11,059 bases of DNA from contig JARRRL010000050.1 of assembly GCA_037380725.1 (NCBI GenBank), positions 1 through 11,059 on the forward strand. The letters run 5' to 3'. Below, piece by piece: positions 1 through 6,304 of this stretch. This DNA comes from JARRRL01 sp037380725 (GTDB lineage: Bacteria; Pseudomonadota; Gammaproteobacteria; Pseudomonadales; JANQJO01). Position numbers and translations under genes: made by a program. Below the pieces are notes generated by a model. It saw only the letters and a program-made list of their open reading frames with translations. It was not told where the DNA came from and did not search any database. The stretch's first letter is position 1, and each line of letters begins with the position of its first letter.

Positions 1-193
1 CCAGACAACACAAACGAAACCCATTCACTCTACTACACAATAACCAGATGTCATCCAGATGTTTCTGTCAACACATCCTAACGTTAGCCAAATCCTGATC
101 TGAACACCCAGCAAATCAACCGTCAAGATTATCCAATTAGACATACGCCTTTCAGCAAGTTCCTACCACCTGAAAAAATATCTTATTATTATA

Positions 194-223
194 AACTTTT
201 CAGAAATGGCTTTTATAAAAGTT
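194..223. promoter_or_regulatory. AT-rich dyad: possible operator or UP-like element
   Basis: AACTTTT (194-200) is matched by its exact reverse complement AAAAGTT (217-223). The right arm overlaps a perfect 12-bp palindrome CTTTTATAAAAG (210-221). The element lies about 40-65 bp upstream of the TTGACA hexamer at 261. A regulator site or a polymerase alpha-subunit contact region would fit there. In DNA this AT-rich such symmetry can arise by chance. Confidence 0.25.
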
Positions 224-260
224 AATAATAATTTAATTCCTGTGAAATTTCGCTTGCTGC

Positions 261-289
261 TTGACATTAAATATCTGTATAGGCAGAAT
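261..289 (+). promoter_or_regulatory. Candidate sigma70 promoter for the methyltransferase gene
   Basis: A perfect -35 hexamer TTGACA (261-266) is followed, after a 17-bp spacer, by CAGAAT (284-289), which matches 4 of 6 positions of the -10 consensus. Upstream DNA is very AT-rich. Transcription would begin near 296, giving a leader of about 155 nt that contains the hairpin at 346-367. A second perfect TTGACA at 311-316 has no matching -10 at 16-18 bp, so it is less likely to be used. Confidence 0.4.
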
Positions 290-345
290 ATATCTGGAAG
301 TTTCTGAGCATTGACAATATAACTATCGCGATGAACGCACTGTTT

Positions 346-367
346 GACCACCTTAAAAAGGTCGGTC
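346..367 (+). other. Hairpin in the methyltransferase leader
   Basis: GACC-ACCTT (346-354) pairs with AAGGT-GGTC (358-362 and 364-367) around an AAA loop, with a single bulged C at 363. The 9-bp stem has no T-tract on either side, so it is not a typical intrinsic terminator. It would sit in the 5' leader of the transcript from the promoter predicted at 261-289. Its function is unknown. Confidence 0.3.
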
Positions 368-451
368 GCACACAACGCCTCCGCTGACAAGCAGCATGAA
401 ATACCGCCCGAGTCGTTCAATAAAGATAAGAAATAAAAATAGGAAATAAAA

Positions 452-1609
452 ATGACAAATCCGACGACGTCAATGTCAATACTGAAAGACCATTATTATA
501 AGCATCAGCAAAATCTCTGTCAGACATTAAGGGCGCAGGCACACCATAATAATAAAAACAAAGCGCATGATACGCACACGGATACGAACAAAATGCCAGA
601 CATGCTGAAGGACCTCAATTCGTACACCTTAGAACGCATTGCTGACGCACACCCGATGGCGTATGAGCACGTTGACGGCATGGATGTCAGTCACAATACA
701 GGCGACATTCGAGCACCGAAAGATGCCGTCTACATGGCGCATTATTACCTGAATAATCGGCGATACGAATTGTTTCGTGAGACGCAGGGCAACTTAACGG
801 GCACCATCCTCACACAACCGCGTTATGATACTGTGGCTATAAATACCATGTACAGTTCAACATATTTTGGTAAAACCGCCACACTGCAGATTGGTATTCC
901 AGACCGCGATAATAACGAAGTGAACCGTCGAAAAGATATTGCAATGACACAGATCGTGGAATGGGAAGCAGCGGGGATTTCTGTGAACGAGGCCCGCGTC
1001 CTTGAAATAGGAGGTGGAGCCGGTTATTTGTCACAAGAGGTTAATCGCCGTGGCGGTCACGCCATCAATATCGAACTGAATCAGGAGCGCGCAGAGTACA
1101 GTTGTTCGCAAGGCGTTGAGACGTATGCGGGCATGTTGAGAGACGCGGTGGAAAATAATTACATCAAACCAAACTCCAGCGATGTGGTAGCGTGTTATGA
1201 TTTATTGGAGCACATTGTGGATCCGGATGTTTTTATCAAAGACGTACGCGCAGCCTTAAAAGATAAGGGCTATTTAACAGTTCGCGTTCCAGATACGCCA
1301 CCCGAAGGTCCAACTTTACATTTGATTGATCACGTAAATCATTTTTCGCGCGCAAGCTTAATACACTTTATGGATTGCAATGGCATGACTTTTGTGTCTC
1401 GCCCGAAACCCAAAGAATCCCAGAAAAGCCAGGATAGTGCCGATGCGTATTACAGCGGAACGTTTAGTGAAACACTCAATCTCCCCGAAGGGAGTAAGCT
1501 GCGTCCGCGCACCATTGAAAACATGACCCTGTTTTTTCAAAAATCAACGCCTCAAAAAAGTGGGACAGACCGAGGCCTGAATGGAATAGCCAGAGATCAC
1601 ACCAAATAA
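452..1609 (+). CDS. Class I SAM-dependent methyltransferase (Methyltransf_23-like), substrate unknown
   Basis: A 385-residue protein predicted to transfer a methyl group from S-adenosylmethionine to an unidentified acceptor. The Rossmann-type core begins near residue 180. Motif I is VLEIGGGAG (183-191); the acidic ribose-binding residue is probably E208 in INIELN; the motif II/III region is CYDLLEHIVDP (248-258); a strand TVRVPD (276-281) follows, and then DHVNHFSRASLIHFM (293-307), typical of the Methyltransf_23/UbiG-like group that includes many glycan and small-molecule methyltransferases. Residues 1 to about 170 match no domain I know. Residues 29-47 are very rich in H, N, K, D and T and look disordered. 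No signal peptide or membrane segment is seen, so it is likely cytoplasmic. AGGA at 441-444 lies 7 nt before the ATG and supports this start. The gene stands alone and converges on purK with only 4 bp between stop codons. The methyltransferase call is firm; the substrate is not inferable. Confidence 0.88.
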   Translation: MTNPTTSMSILKDHYYKHQQNLCQTLRAQAHHNNKNKAHDTHTDTNKMPDMLKDLNSYTLERIADAHPMAYEHVDGMDVSHNTGDIRAPKDAVYMAHYYLNNRRYELFRETQGNLTGTILTQPRYDTVAINTMYSSTYFGKTATLQIGIPDRDNNEVNRRKDIAMTQIVEWEAAGISVNEARVLEIGGGAGYLSQEVNRRGGHAINIELNQERAEYSCSQGVETYAGMLRDAVENNYIKPNSSDVVACYDLLEHIVDPDVFIKDVRAALKDKGYLTVRVPDTPPEGPTLHLIDHVNHFSRASLIHFMDCNGMTFVSRPKPKESQKSQDSADAYYSGTFSETLNLPEGSKLRPRTIENMTLFFQKSTPQKSGTDRGLNGIARDHTK

Positions 1610-1613
1610 AAAC

Positions 1614-2723
1614 CTATTGAGTTGTTGACAGTGTTGCTTCGAGTTGTCGCAGTGCGTTTTCCACATCGGCGCTTGTTGAACCCAGCACATTAATATGCCC
1701 TACTTTTCGCCCCGGTTTGCACGTTTTGTTGTACCAGTGCAACACACTGCCTGGAACGCTGCGTTCGGGTGCGGCTATTTTTTTCCCCAGCAGATTCAGC
1801 ATGCCCGCTGGACAGCGTTGTGTGGTGCTGCCTAAGGGTAAATGTGAAATAGCGCGAATGTGATTTTCGAATTGACAGGTTTCGCAACCCTGTTGCGTCC
1901 AGTGCCCACTGTTGTGAACACGCGGTGCCAACTCATTCACCCAGAGTTGATCACCAACGACAAAGCACTCCATCGCCAGAACACCCACGTAATCCAAGGC
2001 GTCGGCAATTTTTTGGAGATAGGCTTCCGCCGTGCGCTGCAGCCGTTCACTGGCAATGGGTGCGGGGGCTTGCGATGTGAATAAAATGCCGTTGACGTGT
2101 CGATTTTGTGTTAAGGGGTAATAGCTGAGGGCACCGTCGACTGTGCGCACAGCCAACAGAGATACCTCGGCGGAAAAATCGACCCACCGTTCGATCACAA
2201 CATCCAGCGATTCATTTTCCATCAATTGTTGGAGTTGCTCCCAGTCGGCGCAATGGCGCAAGCGCCATTGGTTTTTACCGTCGTAGCCCGACTCGCATGA
2301 TTTGACAATGACAGGGTAACCCAGTTTTTCAATGGCTTGCTTGAGTTGCGCTGGATGGCTTGCGCTGGCGAATTCCGCCGTAGGGATTCCTAACTGTTGT
2401 AAAAAATGTTTTTCCCGTTCACGGTGCTGGGTGATGGAAACCGCTTTAGGGTTAGGAGAGACGGTGCAAAAAGCACTCAATGCTTCGAGGCGCGCCACAT
2501 CGACGTGTTCTTTTTCCACCGTAACAACCTGCGGCTGCCCCATGGCATCGTACAACTGTTCCGCTGTCGTGTTGGCATCAGCGACGATGACGTCTCCCAA
2601 GCCGTGAACCGCTTCGGTGGCTTCTCCGGGTTCAGCGACAAAAGCAAAAGAGACGTTTAGGTGTTGCGTTGCTAGCTTCATCATGCGGGCCAATTGACCA
2701 CTGCCCAGTACACCTACGCGCAT
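1614..2723 (-). CDS. purK: N5-carboxyaminoimidazole ribonucleotide synthase (PurK)
   Basis: PurK converts 5-aminoimidazole ribonucleotide plus bicarbonate and ATP to N5-CAIR in cytoplasmic purine synthesis; PurE then acts on the product. The 369-residue protein has ATP-grasp architecture. It opens with the N-terminal preATP fold MRVGVLGSGQLARMM (1-15). Further along are the ATP-binding stretch ESGYDGKNQWRLR (144-156), FSAEVSLL (183-190), a YPLTQNRHVNGIL block (202-214), the metal/phosphate-contacting motif NELAPRVHNSGHWTQ (263-277) and the C-terminal LHWYNK...PGRKVGHIN (328-345). All are close to the E. coli enzyme as remembered. The ATG lies inside the end of purE (10-bp overlap, ATGCGCGTAG), with GAGG 7 nt upstream of it, which indicates translational coupling. 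The C-terminus meets the methyltransferase gene head-on with no terminator hairpin between them. Confidence 0.97.
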   Translation of the reverse strand: MRVGVLGSGQLARMMKLATQHLNVSFAFVAEPGEATEAVHGLGDVIVADANTTAEQLYDAMGQPQVVTVEKEHVDVARLEALSAFCTVSPNPKAVSITQHREREKHFLQQLGIPTAEFASASHPAQLKQAIEKLGYPVIVKSCESGYDGKNQWRLRHCADWEQLQQLMENESLDVVIERWVDFSAEVSLLAVRTVDGALSYYPLTQNRHVNGILFTSQAPAPIASERLQRTAEAYLQKIADALDYVGVLAMECFVVGDQLWVNELAPRVHNSGHWTQQGCETCQFENHIRAISHLPLGSTTQRCPAGMLNLLGKKIAAPERSVPGSVLHWYNKTCKPGRKVGHINVLGSTSADVENALRQLEATLSTTQ

Positions 2724-3217
2724 CCGTTTACCTCGCTGGCTACGTTTTCAGTTTGTTGATGACGCCATGCGATTAAGCGAGTTCTCAAGGCAAGATCGGC
2801 GGTCGCTAAGATTTGCGCGGCCAACAAACCCGCGTTGAAAGCACCGGACGCGCCGATGGCTTGTGTGGCCACCGCCACGCCTTTGGGCATTTGTACGATA
2901 GACAGTAAACTGTCTAGACCGTTTAACGCTTTACTTTGTACGGGCACCGCGATCACCGGTAACTCGGTCATCGCAGCGGTCATCCCCGGGAGGTGTGCGG
3001 CCCCACCGGCACCCGCGATGATGACTTTGAGCCCTCGCTCATGAGCGGTTTTCGCGTATTGTACTAAGCGATCTGGCGTGCGGTGTGCGGAGACCACTTT
3101 GACTTCATGCGGTATGTGTAGCGTTTGCAGTAGCGTGGTGGCATGTTCCATCGTGGACCAATCGGATTGTGAGCCCATGATAATACCGACGCGTGCTCGC
3201 CCTGTGTCGTCTGTCAT
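2714..3217 (-). CDS. purE: N5-carboxyaminoimidazole ribonucleotide mutase, class I (PurE)
   Basis: PurE moves the carboxylate of N5-CAIR to carbon 4, giving CAIR, directly after PurK. The length of 167 residues is normal for bacterial class I PurE, which forms octamers. Visible motifs are the substrate-phosphate loop GSQSDW (15-20), SAHRTPDR (43-50) with the catalytic histidine at position 45, the glycine-rich AGAGGAAHLPGM (68-79) and the region VAVATQAIG (114-122) that helps form the active site. The ATG at 3217 has only a distant GAGG about 12 nt upstream, lying in the 18-bp gap after gnd, so translation may depend partly on the upstream gene. The 3' end overlaps purK. That class I motifs coexist with a purK partner confirms the bacterial two-step route rather than the direct CO2-using class II enzyme. 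Confidence 0.97.
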   Translation of the reverse strand: MTDDTGRARVGIIMGSQSDWSTMEHATTLLQTLHIPHEVKVVSAHRTPDRLVQYAKTAHERGLKVIIAGAGGAAHLPGMTAAMTELPVIAVPVQSKALNGLDSLLSIVQMPKGVAVATQAIGASGAFNAGLLAAQILATADLALRTRLIAWRHQQTENVASEVNGCA

Positions 3218-3235
3218 GTGTGTTGTGCGCCTCGT

Positions 3236-4678
3236 TTAATCTGATCGTGATGGTGTTCGCGCCAAGGTGGCCCATGGCGTATGAAAACTTTCGCCGCGCG
3301 GTTTGTCATGCCGTTCGTACGTGTGCGCGCCAAAATAGTCGCGTTGCGCTTGCAGCAAGTTTGCGGGCAATGACGCCGAACGGTAGCCATCGTAAAAGCT
3401 GAGCGCAGCGCTCATGGCGGGTACGGGAATACCGTGTTGAACAGCAATGGCTATGGCTTTTCGCCATCCGGTTTGGCACGCTTTTAATGCTGAATTAAAA
3501 AAGGTGTCCAACATCAGATTTTGAAGATCTGGCGTGGTGTCGTAGGCGGTTTTTATGTTGTCCAAAAACTGACTGCGAATGATGCAACCACCACGCCACA
3601 TCAAGGCGATGTCGCCGTAGTTCAGCGTCCAGTTGTACGCGTTGGCGGCTTGCTTCATTAACATGAAGCCTTGGGCGTAAGAGATGATTTTCGCAGCATA
3701 CAAAGCGTCGTGCACCGCATCAATCAGTGCTTCAGGCGCTTCTGGACTTGCGGGGTGCTCGGGACCAGAGAGGATCGTTGCCGCTGTCACGCGTTCGTCT
3801 TTCAGCGCGGATAAATAACGGGCAAACACCGCTTCGCCAATCAACGTCAACGGAATACCTTGCTCTAAGGCGTTAATGCCCGTCCATTTGCCCGTGCCTT
3901 TTTGTCCCGCCGAATCTAAAATTTTGTTCAGCAAAGGCGCACCATCAGTGTCGTTCACCGTGAAGATATCGCGTGTAATTTGGATCAGGTACGAATCCAG
4001 AGGACCTTGGTTCCAACGATCGAATACCGTCGCCAATGCGTCGTGATTGAGGCCGCCCGCTTGATGCAGCAGGTGGTAGGCTTCACAAATTAACTGCATG
4101 TCACCGTATTCAATGCCATTGTGAATCATTTTAACGTAATGCCCCGCCCCGCCTTGGCCAACCCATTGGCAGCAGGGGTCGCCATTGGCTTTGGCGGCAA
4201 TCGCTTGAAACATCGCTTTGACTTCCGGCCACGCTTGCACATCGCCGCCAGGCATCAAGGAGGGTCCAAAGCGGGCGCCTTCCTCACCACCGGAGACGCC
4301 CATACCCAAAAAGCGGATACCTTTTGTATGGCAGTAGCGCATGCGGCGTTCGGAATCCGTGAATAAAGTATTTCCACCATCGATAATGATGTCACCAGGC
4401 TCAAGATGCTGGAGTAAGGTTTCAATAAGCTCATCAACCACCGGACCTGCTTTGACCATCATCATGACACGTCGGGGCACTGAGAGTGTGGCGCACAGGG
4501 CCGCAATGGAATCGCAGGCTACGAGTTTCGCTTCGGGGGAGCGCGCCGCGAAATCCGTGGTGACGGAATGCGTGCGATTATATACAGCAACGCGAAAGCC
4601 GTGGTCAGACAAATTCAGCACCAAATTTTGACCCATAACTGCCAAACCAATGACAGCGATATCCGCTTGACTCATCAT
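3236..4678 (-). CDS. gnd: 6-phosphogluconate dehydrogenase, decarboxylating (NADP-dependent)
   Basis: Gnd oxidatively decarboxylates 6-phosphogluconate to ribulose-5-phosphate, yielding NADPH, in the oxidative pentose phosphate pathway. The protein has 480 residues, usual for the long dimeric form (about 470-490). The N-terminal dinucleotide fold has GLAVMGQN (11-18) and NRT (34-36), which favours NADP. SGGEEGARFGPSLMPGG (129-145) is the substrate-phosphate region. YVKMIHNGIEYGDMQ (181-195) carries the catalytic lysine K183 and the partner E190. GQKGTGKWT (258-266) and the C-terminal YDGYRSASLPANLLQAQRDYFG (429-450) are also family signatures. An excellent AAGGAG lies 5 nt before the ATG at 4678; a second ATG follows at once (4675), so the exact start may be one codon later. 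The gene is first in a tight run with purE and purK. Confidence 0.97.
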   Translation of the reverse strand: MMSQADIAVIGLAVMGQNLVLNLSDHGFRVAVYNRTHSVTTDFAARSPEAKLVACDSIAALCATLSVPRRVMMMVKAGPVVDELIETLLQHLEPGDIIIDGGNTLFTDSERRMRYCHTKGIRFLGMGVSGGEEGARFGPSLMPGGDVQAWPEVKAMFQAIAAKANGDPCCQWVGQGGAGHYVKMIHNGIEYGDMQLICEAYHLLHQAGGLNHDALATVFDRWNQGPLDSYLIQITRDIFTVNDTDGAPLLNKILDSAGQKGTGKWTGINALEQGIPLTLIGEAVFARYLSALKDERVTAATILSGPEHPASPEAPEALIDAVHDALYAAKIISYAQGFMLMKQAANAYNWTLNYGDIALMWRGGCIIRSQFLDNIKTAYDTTPDLQNLMLDTFFNSALKACQTGWRKAIAIAVQHGIPVPAMSAALSFYDGYRSASLPANLLQAQRDYFGAHTYERHDKPRGESFHTPWATLARTPSRSD

Positions 4679-4737
4679 TTATTCTCCTTGGTTTTTAAGC
4701 GTGATCTGTGCGTGTCTTTCCGTCACAAGATCCAAAT

Positions 4738-4765
4738 ACAATACAAAAAAGAGTTGTTGTGTAAA
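4738..4765 (-). promoter_or_regulatory. Candidate promoter of the gnd-purE-purK operon, beside a dyad
   Basis: On the minus strand, TTTACA (4765-4760, 5 of 6 consensus) precedes TATTGT (4743-4738, 4 of 6) with a 16-bp spacer, placing transcription start about 50 nt before the gnd ATG. A perfect inverted repeat, AATGC-5 nt-GCATT (4764-4778), touches the -35 box and could be a regulator site. No PurR-like operator was recognised. The 159-bp gap between malY and gnd shows no intrinsic terminator, so read-through from the upstream gene also remains possible. Confidence 0.3.
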
Positions 4766-4837
4766 TGCCGTACGCATTCAAAATACAAAATAATTATTAT
4801 GCAGCTCGCACGGTTTGTGTGTTGGTGGCGTGTTGAG

Positions 4838-6013
4838 TCAGGCGACATCTGAAAAAGCACTGGCCATCCGTTCTAACGCATCGCGCAGCACCGCACGTGG
4901 CGTACCCACATTAATGCGGTAAAAGCCATCTCCGGGTTCACCAAAGGTGCGCCCTTCACTTAATCCGACACGGGCGCGTTCGATCAAACGGTGATTCAAG
5001 GCGTCACGATCCAGGCCCAGCGCCCGAAAATCAGCCCAGACGAGGAACGTGGCTTGCGGACGCATGATACGCAGTGCGGGTAGCGTCGCTTGCAACTGCG
5101 CCAAGGTCAAGTCGATGTTGCCCGTCAGATAACTCAGCAATTGGCGTTGGTACTCGCGTCCGTCTTCACTCAGCGCTGCACTTAAGGCGATCTTACCAAA
5201 GCAGTTGATGTCATCGGTATGCCATTTGCGCTGCGTGTGCATAAAACGGCGACGCAATGCTGGCGACGGCGCAACGACAAACGAAGCACGCAAACCGGAA
5301 CAACTGAACGTTTTGCCAATACTGTGCGCCAGAATGACCGATTCGGCGGCTCCCGTCAGGCTGAGTAAGTTCGTGTGCTGGTGTGGCGGAAAAACCAAAT
5401 CGGAATGGATTTCATCACTGAAAATCAGAACATCATGCTGTTGGCAGAGCTCAAGCAGTTGGCGAAGCGTTTCGGCTGACCACACACGTCCCGCTGGGTT
5501 ATGCGGATTCGAGAGTAAGACCAGGCGTATTTGCGGCAGAATCTGTTCAAAGCGATCGAAGTCGATGTCGTAACACTCGCCGTGATTGATGAGTGGCACG
5601 GTATAGCATCGGCGTCCGGCTTTTTCCGTCATTTTAAAAAAAGGCGGATAAATAGGCGTAAAAACGCACACCCCATCTTCTGCTTGTGTGAACGCTTCAA
5701 TGGCAACTCCCAAGCTGGTAACGACCGATGGTGACAGGAGAATATCGTCCTGTGTTACGGTGAGTCCGTACGCCTGAGCGAGCCAAGCTTGGATGGCGCT
5801 GAGCGTCTGTGCGGGGCGCGGTTCTTGATAACCCAAAGTGGGTCGCAGGAGACGCGCTTGCAAGGCACGCTGTACACACAGCGGCGCAGCGAAATCGGTG
5901 TCGGCTACCCACAATGGCGTTACATCGTTTCGACCAAACAGAGCTTGCCGTAAATCGTATTTTTCGGAGATACCCTGGCGGTTGTGAATAACGTCAAAAT
6001 CAATCGCATTCAT
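4838..6013 (-). CDS. PLP-dependent C-S lyase / aminotransferase of the MalY/PatB family
   Basis: A fold-type I PLP enzyme of the class I/II aminotransferase superfamily. MalY/PatB members cleave cystathionine or other cysteine conjugates to a thiol, pyruvate and ammonia; E. coli MalY also represses the maltose activator MalT. From the chosen start the protein has 391 residues, matching the usual length of about 390. Visible motifs are PLWVADTDFAAP (33-44), GYQEP (61-65), SNPHNPAGRVW (168-178), SDEIHSDL (199-206) with the cofactor-contacting aspartate at 200, SIGKTFSCSGLR (231-242) with the PLP-binding lysine at 234, and RINVGTPR (366-373) with the carboxylate-binding arginine. An in-frame ATG 15 codons upstream (6058) lies inside a tandem repeat and has no ribosome binding site, so the ATG at 6013, preceded by GGAACGA, is preferred. 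Whether the main role is methionine metabolism or sulfur-compound breakdown cannot be told from sequence. Confidence 0.88.
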   Translation of the reverse strand: MNAIDFDVIHNRQGISEKYDLRQALFGRNDVTPLWVADTDFAAPLCVQRALQARLLRPTLGYQEPRPAQTLSAIQAWLAQAYGLTVTQDDILLSPSVVTSLGVAIEAFTQAEDGVCVFTPIYPPFFKMTEKAGRRCYTVPLINHGECYDIDFDRFEQILPQIRLVLLSNPHNPAGRVWSAETLRQLLELCQQHDVLIFSDEIHSDLVFPPHQHTNLLSLTGAAESVILAHSIGKTFSCSGLRASFVVAPSPALRRRFMHTQRKWHTDDINCFGKIALSAALSEDGREYQRQLLSYLTGNIDLTLAQLQATLPALRIMRPQATFLVWADFRALGLDRDALNHRLIERARVGLSEGRTFGEPGDGFYRINVGTPRAVLRDALERMASAFSDVA

Positions 6014-6024
6014 TTTGCTCGTTC

Positions 6025-6088
6025 CACGCTCTGTCGATTTATTACACTGTCGGTTCATTACACTGTCGGTTCATTATACTTTCGATTC
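6025..6088. repeat. 16-bp tandem repeat in the malY/patB-type leader
   Basis: Two identical adjacent units ATTACACTGTCGGTTC (6041-6056, 6057-6072) are followed by a degenerate third, ATTATACTTTCGATTC (6073-6088), and preceded by a more diverged copy (6025-6040) that shares CTGTCG plus a TTY end. Read on the minus strand, each of the three right-hand units ends in a -10-like hexamer (TGTAAT, TGTAAT, TATAAT). The array covers the region immediately upstream of the preferred start codon at 6013. Confidence 0.85.
6073..6078 (-). promoter_or_regulatory. Candidate -10 box TATAAT for the MalY/PatB-type gene
   Basis: A perfect TATAAT on the minus strand lies 60 bp upstream of the ATG at 6013. No good -35 hexamer is found at 16-18 bp, so the promoter may be weak or need an activator. 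Transcription would start near 6066, leaving a leader of about 53 nt that runs through the repeat copies. It would also make the alternative ATG at 6058 almost leaderless. Confidence 0.35.
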
Positions 6089-6304
6089 ATTTACGGCTTT
6101 TCGAATCAGGAATGGTAAAGGAGGTTCTCGTGTTGCACGCGTTCTTAGCCTCATCAGCACCGTTCTGAGCTCTTGTGCGCTGAGAAGCACGTAGGGTATC
6201 AGGCACAGCGCTCGGATGCTAGGCGTTCTTGGCGGCTTCGCATGCAAAGTGATAATAGCAACAGTATGGTGTAACGGGGCAATGGCGCGTGGACAGAATG
6301 AGGC
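6089..6304. other. Intergenic region between the HDOD gene and the MalY/PatB-type gene
   Basis: Neither strand carries a gene of normal size here. The notable content is a strong ribosome binding site with a short plus-strand ORF (6117-6168), an inverted repeat GCGCTG / CAGCGC (6177-6182 and 6206-6211, 23-nt loop), and the octamer GCGTTCTT occurring twice (6139-6146 and 6223-6230). No T-tract follows any hairpin, so the HDOD gene has no clear intrinsic terminator. Confidence 0.5.
6130..6168 (+). CDS. Possible 12-codon small ORF with a near-perfect ribosome binding site
   Basis: AAAGGAGGT (6117-6125) lies 5 nt (counted from GGAGG) before GTG at 6130. The frame runs 12 codons (V/M-L-H-A-F-L-A-S-S-A-P-F) to TGA at 6166-6168. 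No plus-strand gene follows that it could serve as a leader for, since both neighbours are on the minus strand. It may be a short peptide gene, the start of a decayed gene, or coincidence. No promoter was clearly recognised upstream, and the function is unknown. Confidence 0.2.
   Translation: MLHAFLASSAPF

Larger units (their letters stand above)
1..451. other. AT-rich intergenic region upstream of the methyltransferase gene
   Basis: No convincing coding region is visible. An 85-codon minus-strand frame (420-163) lacks a ribosome binding site and has no recognisable domain. The stretch contains a perfect 10-bp palindrome CTAACGTTAG (78-87), an 8-bp direct repeat CCAGATGT at 44-51 and 55-62 (period 11), a strongly AT-rich tract (about 165-245) with dyad symmetry, two TTGACA hexamers (261-266 and 311-316) and a hairpin (346-367). 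The overall impression is a long promoter/regulatory region for the gene at 452. The gene further left is outside the window. Confidence 0.6.

Noticed and set aside
346..367. Leader hairpin as an intrinsic terminator
   Set aside because: No T-tract follows the stem on either strand, and the stem contains a bulge.
163..420. 85-codon minus-strand frame in the left intergenic region
   Set aside because: No ribosome binding site before its ATG, no recognisable domain, and it overlaps the AT-rich promoter region.
6014..6058. Upstream in-frame ATG (6058) for the MalY/PatB-type gene
   Set aside because: The extra 15 residues are encoded largely by the tandem repeat, the ATG lacks a ribosome binding site, and the family length fits the ATG at 6013.
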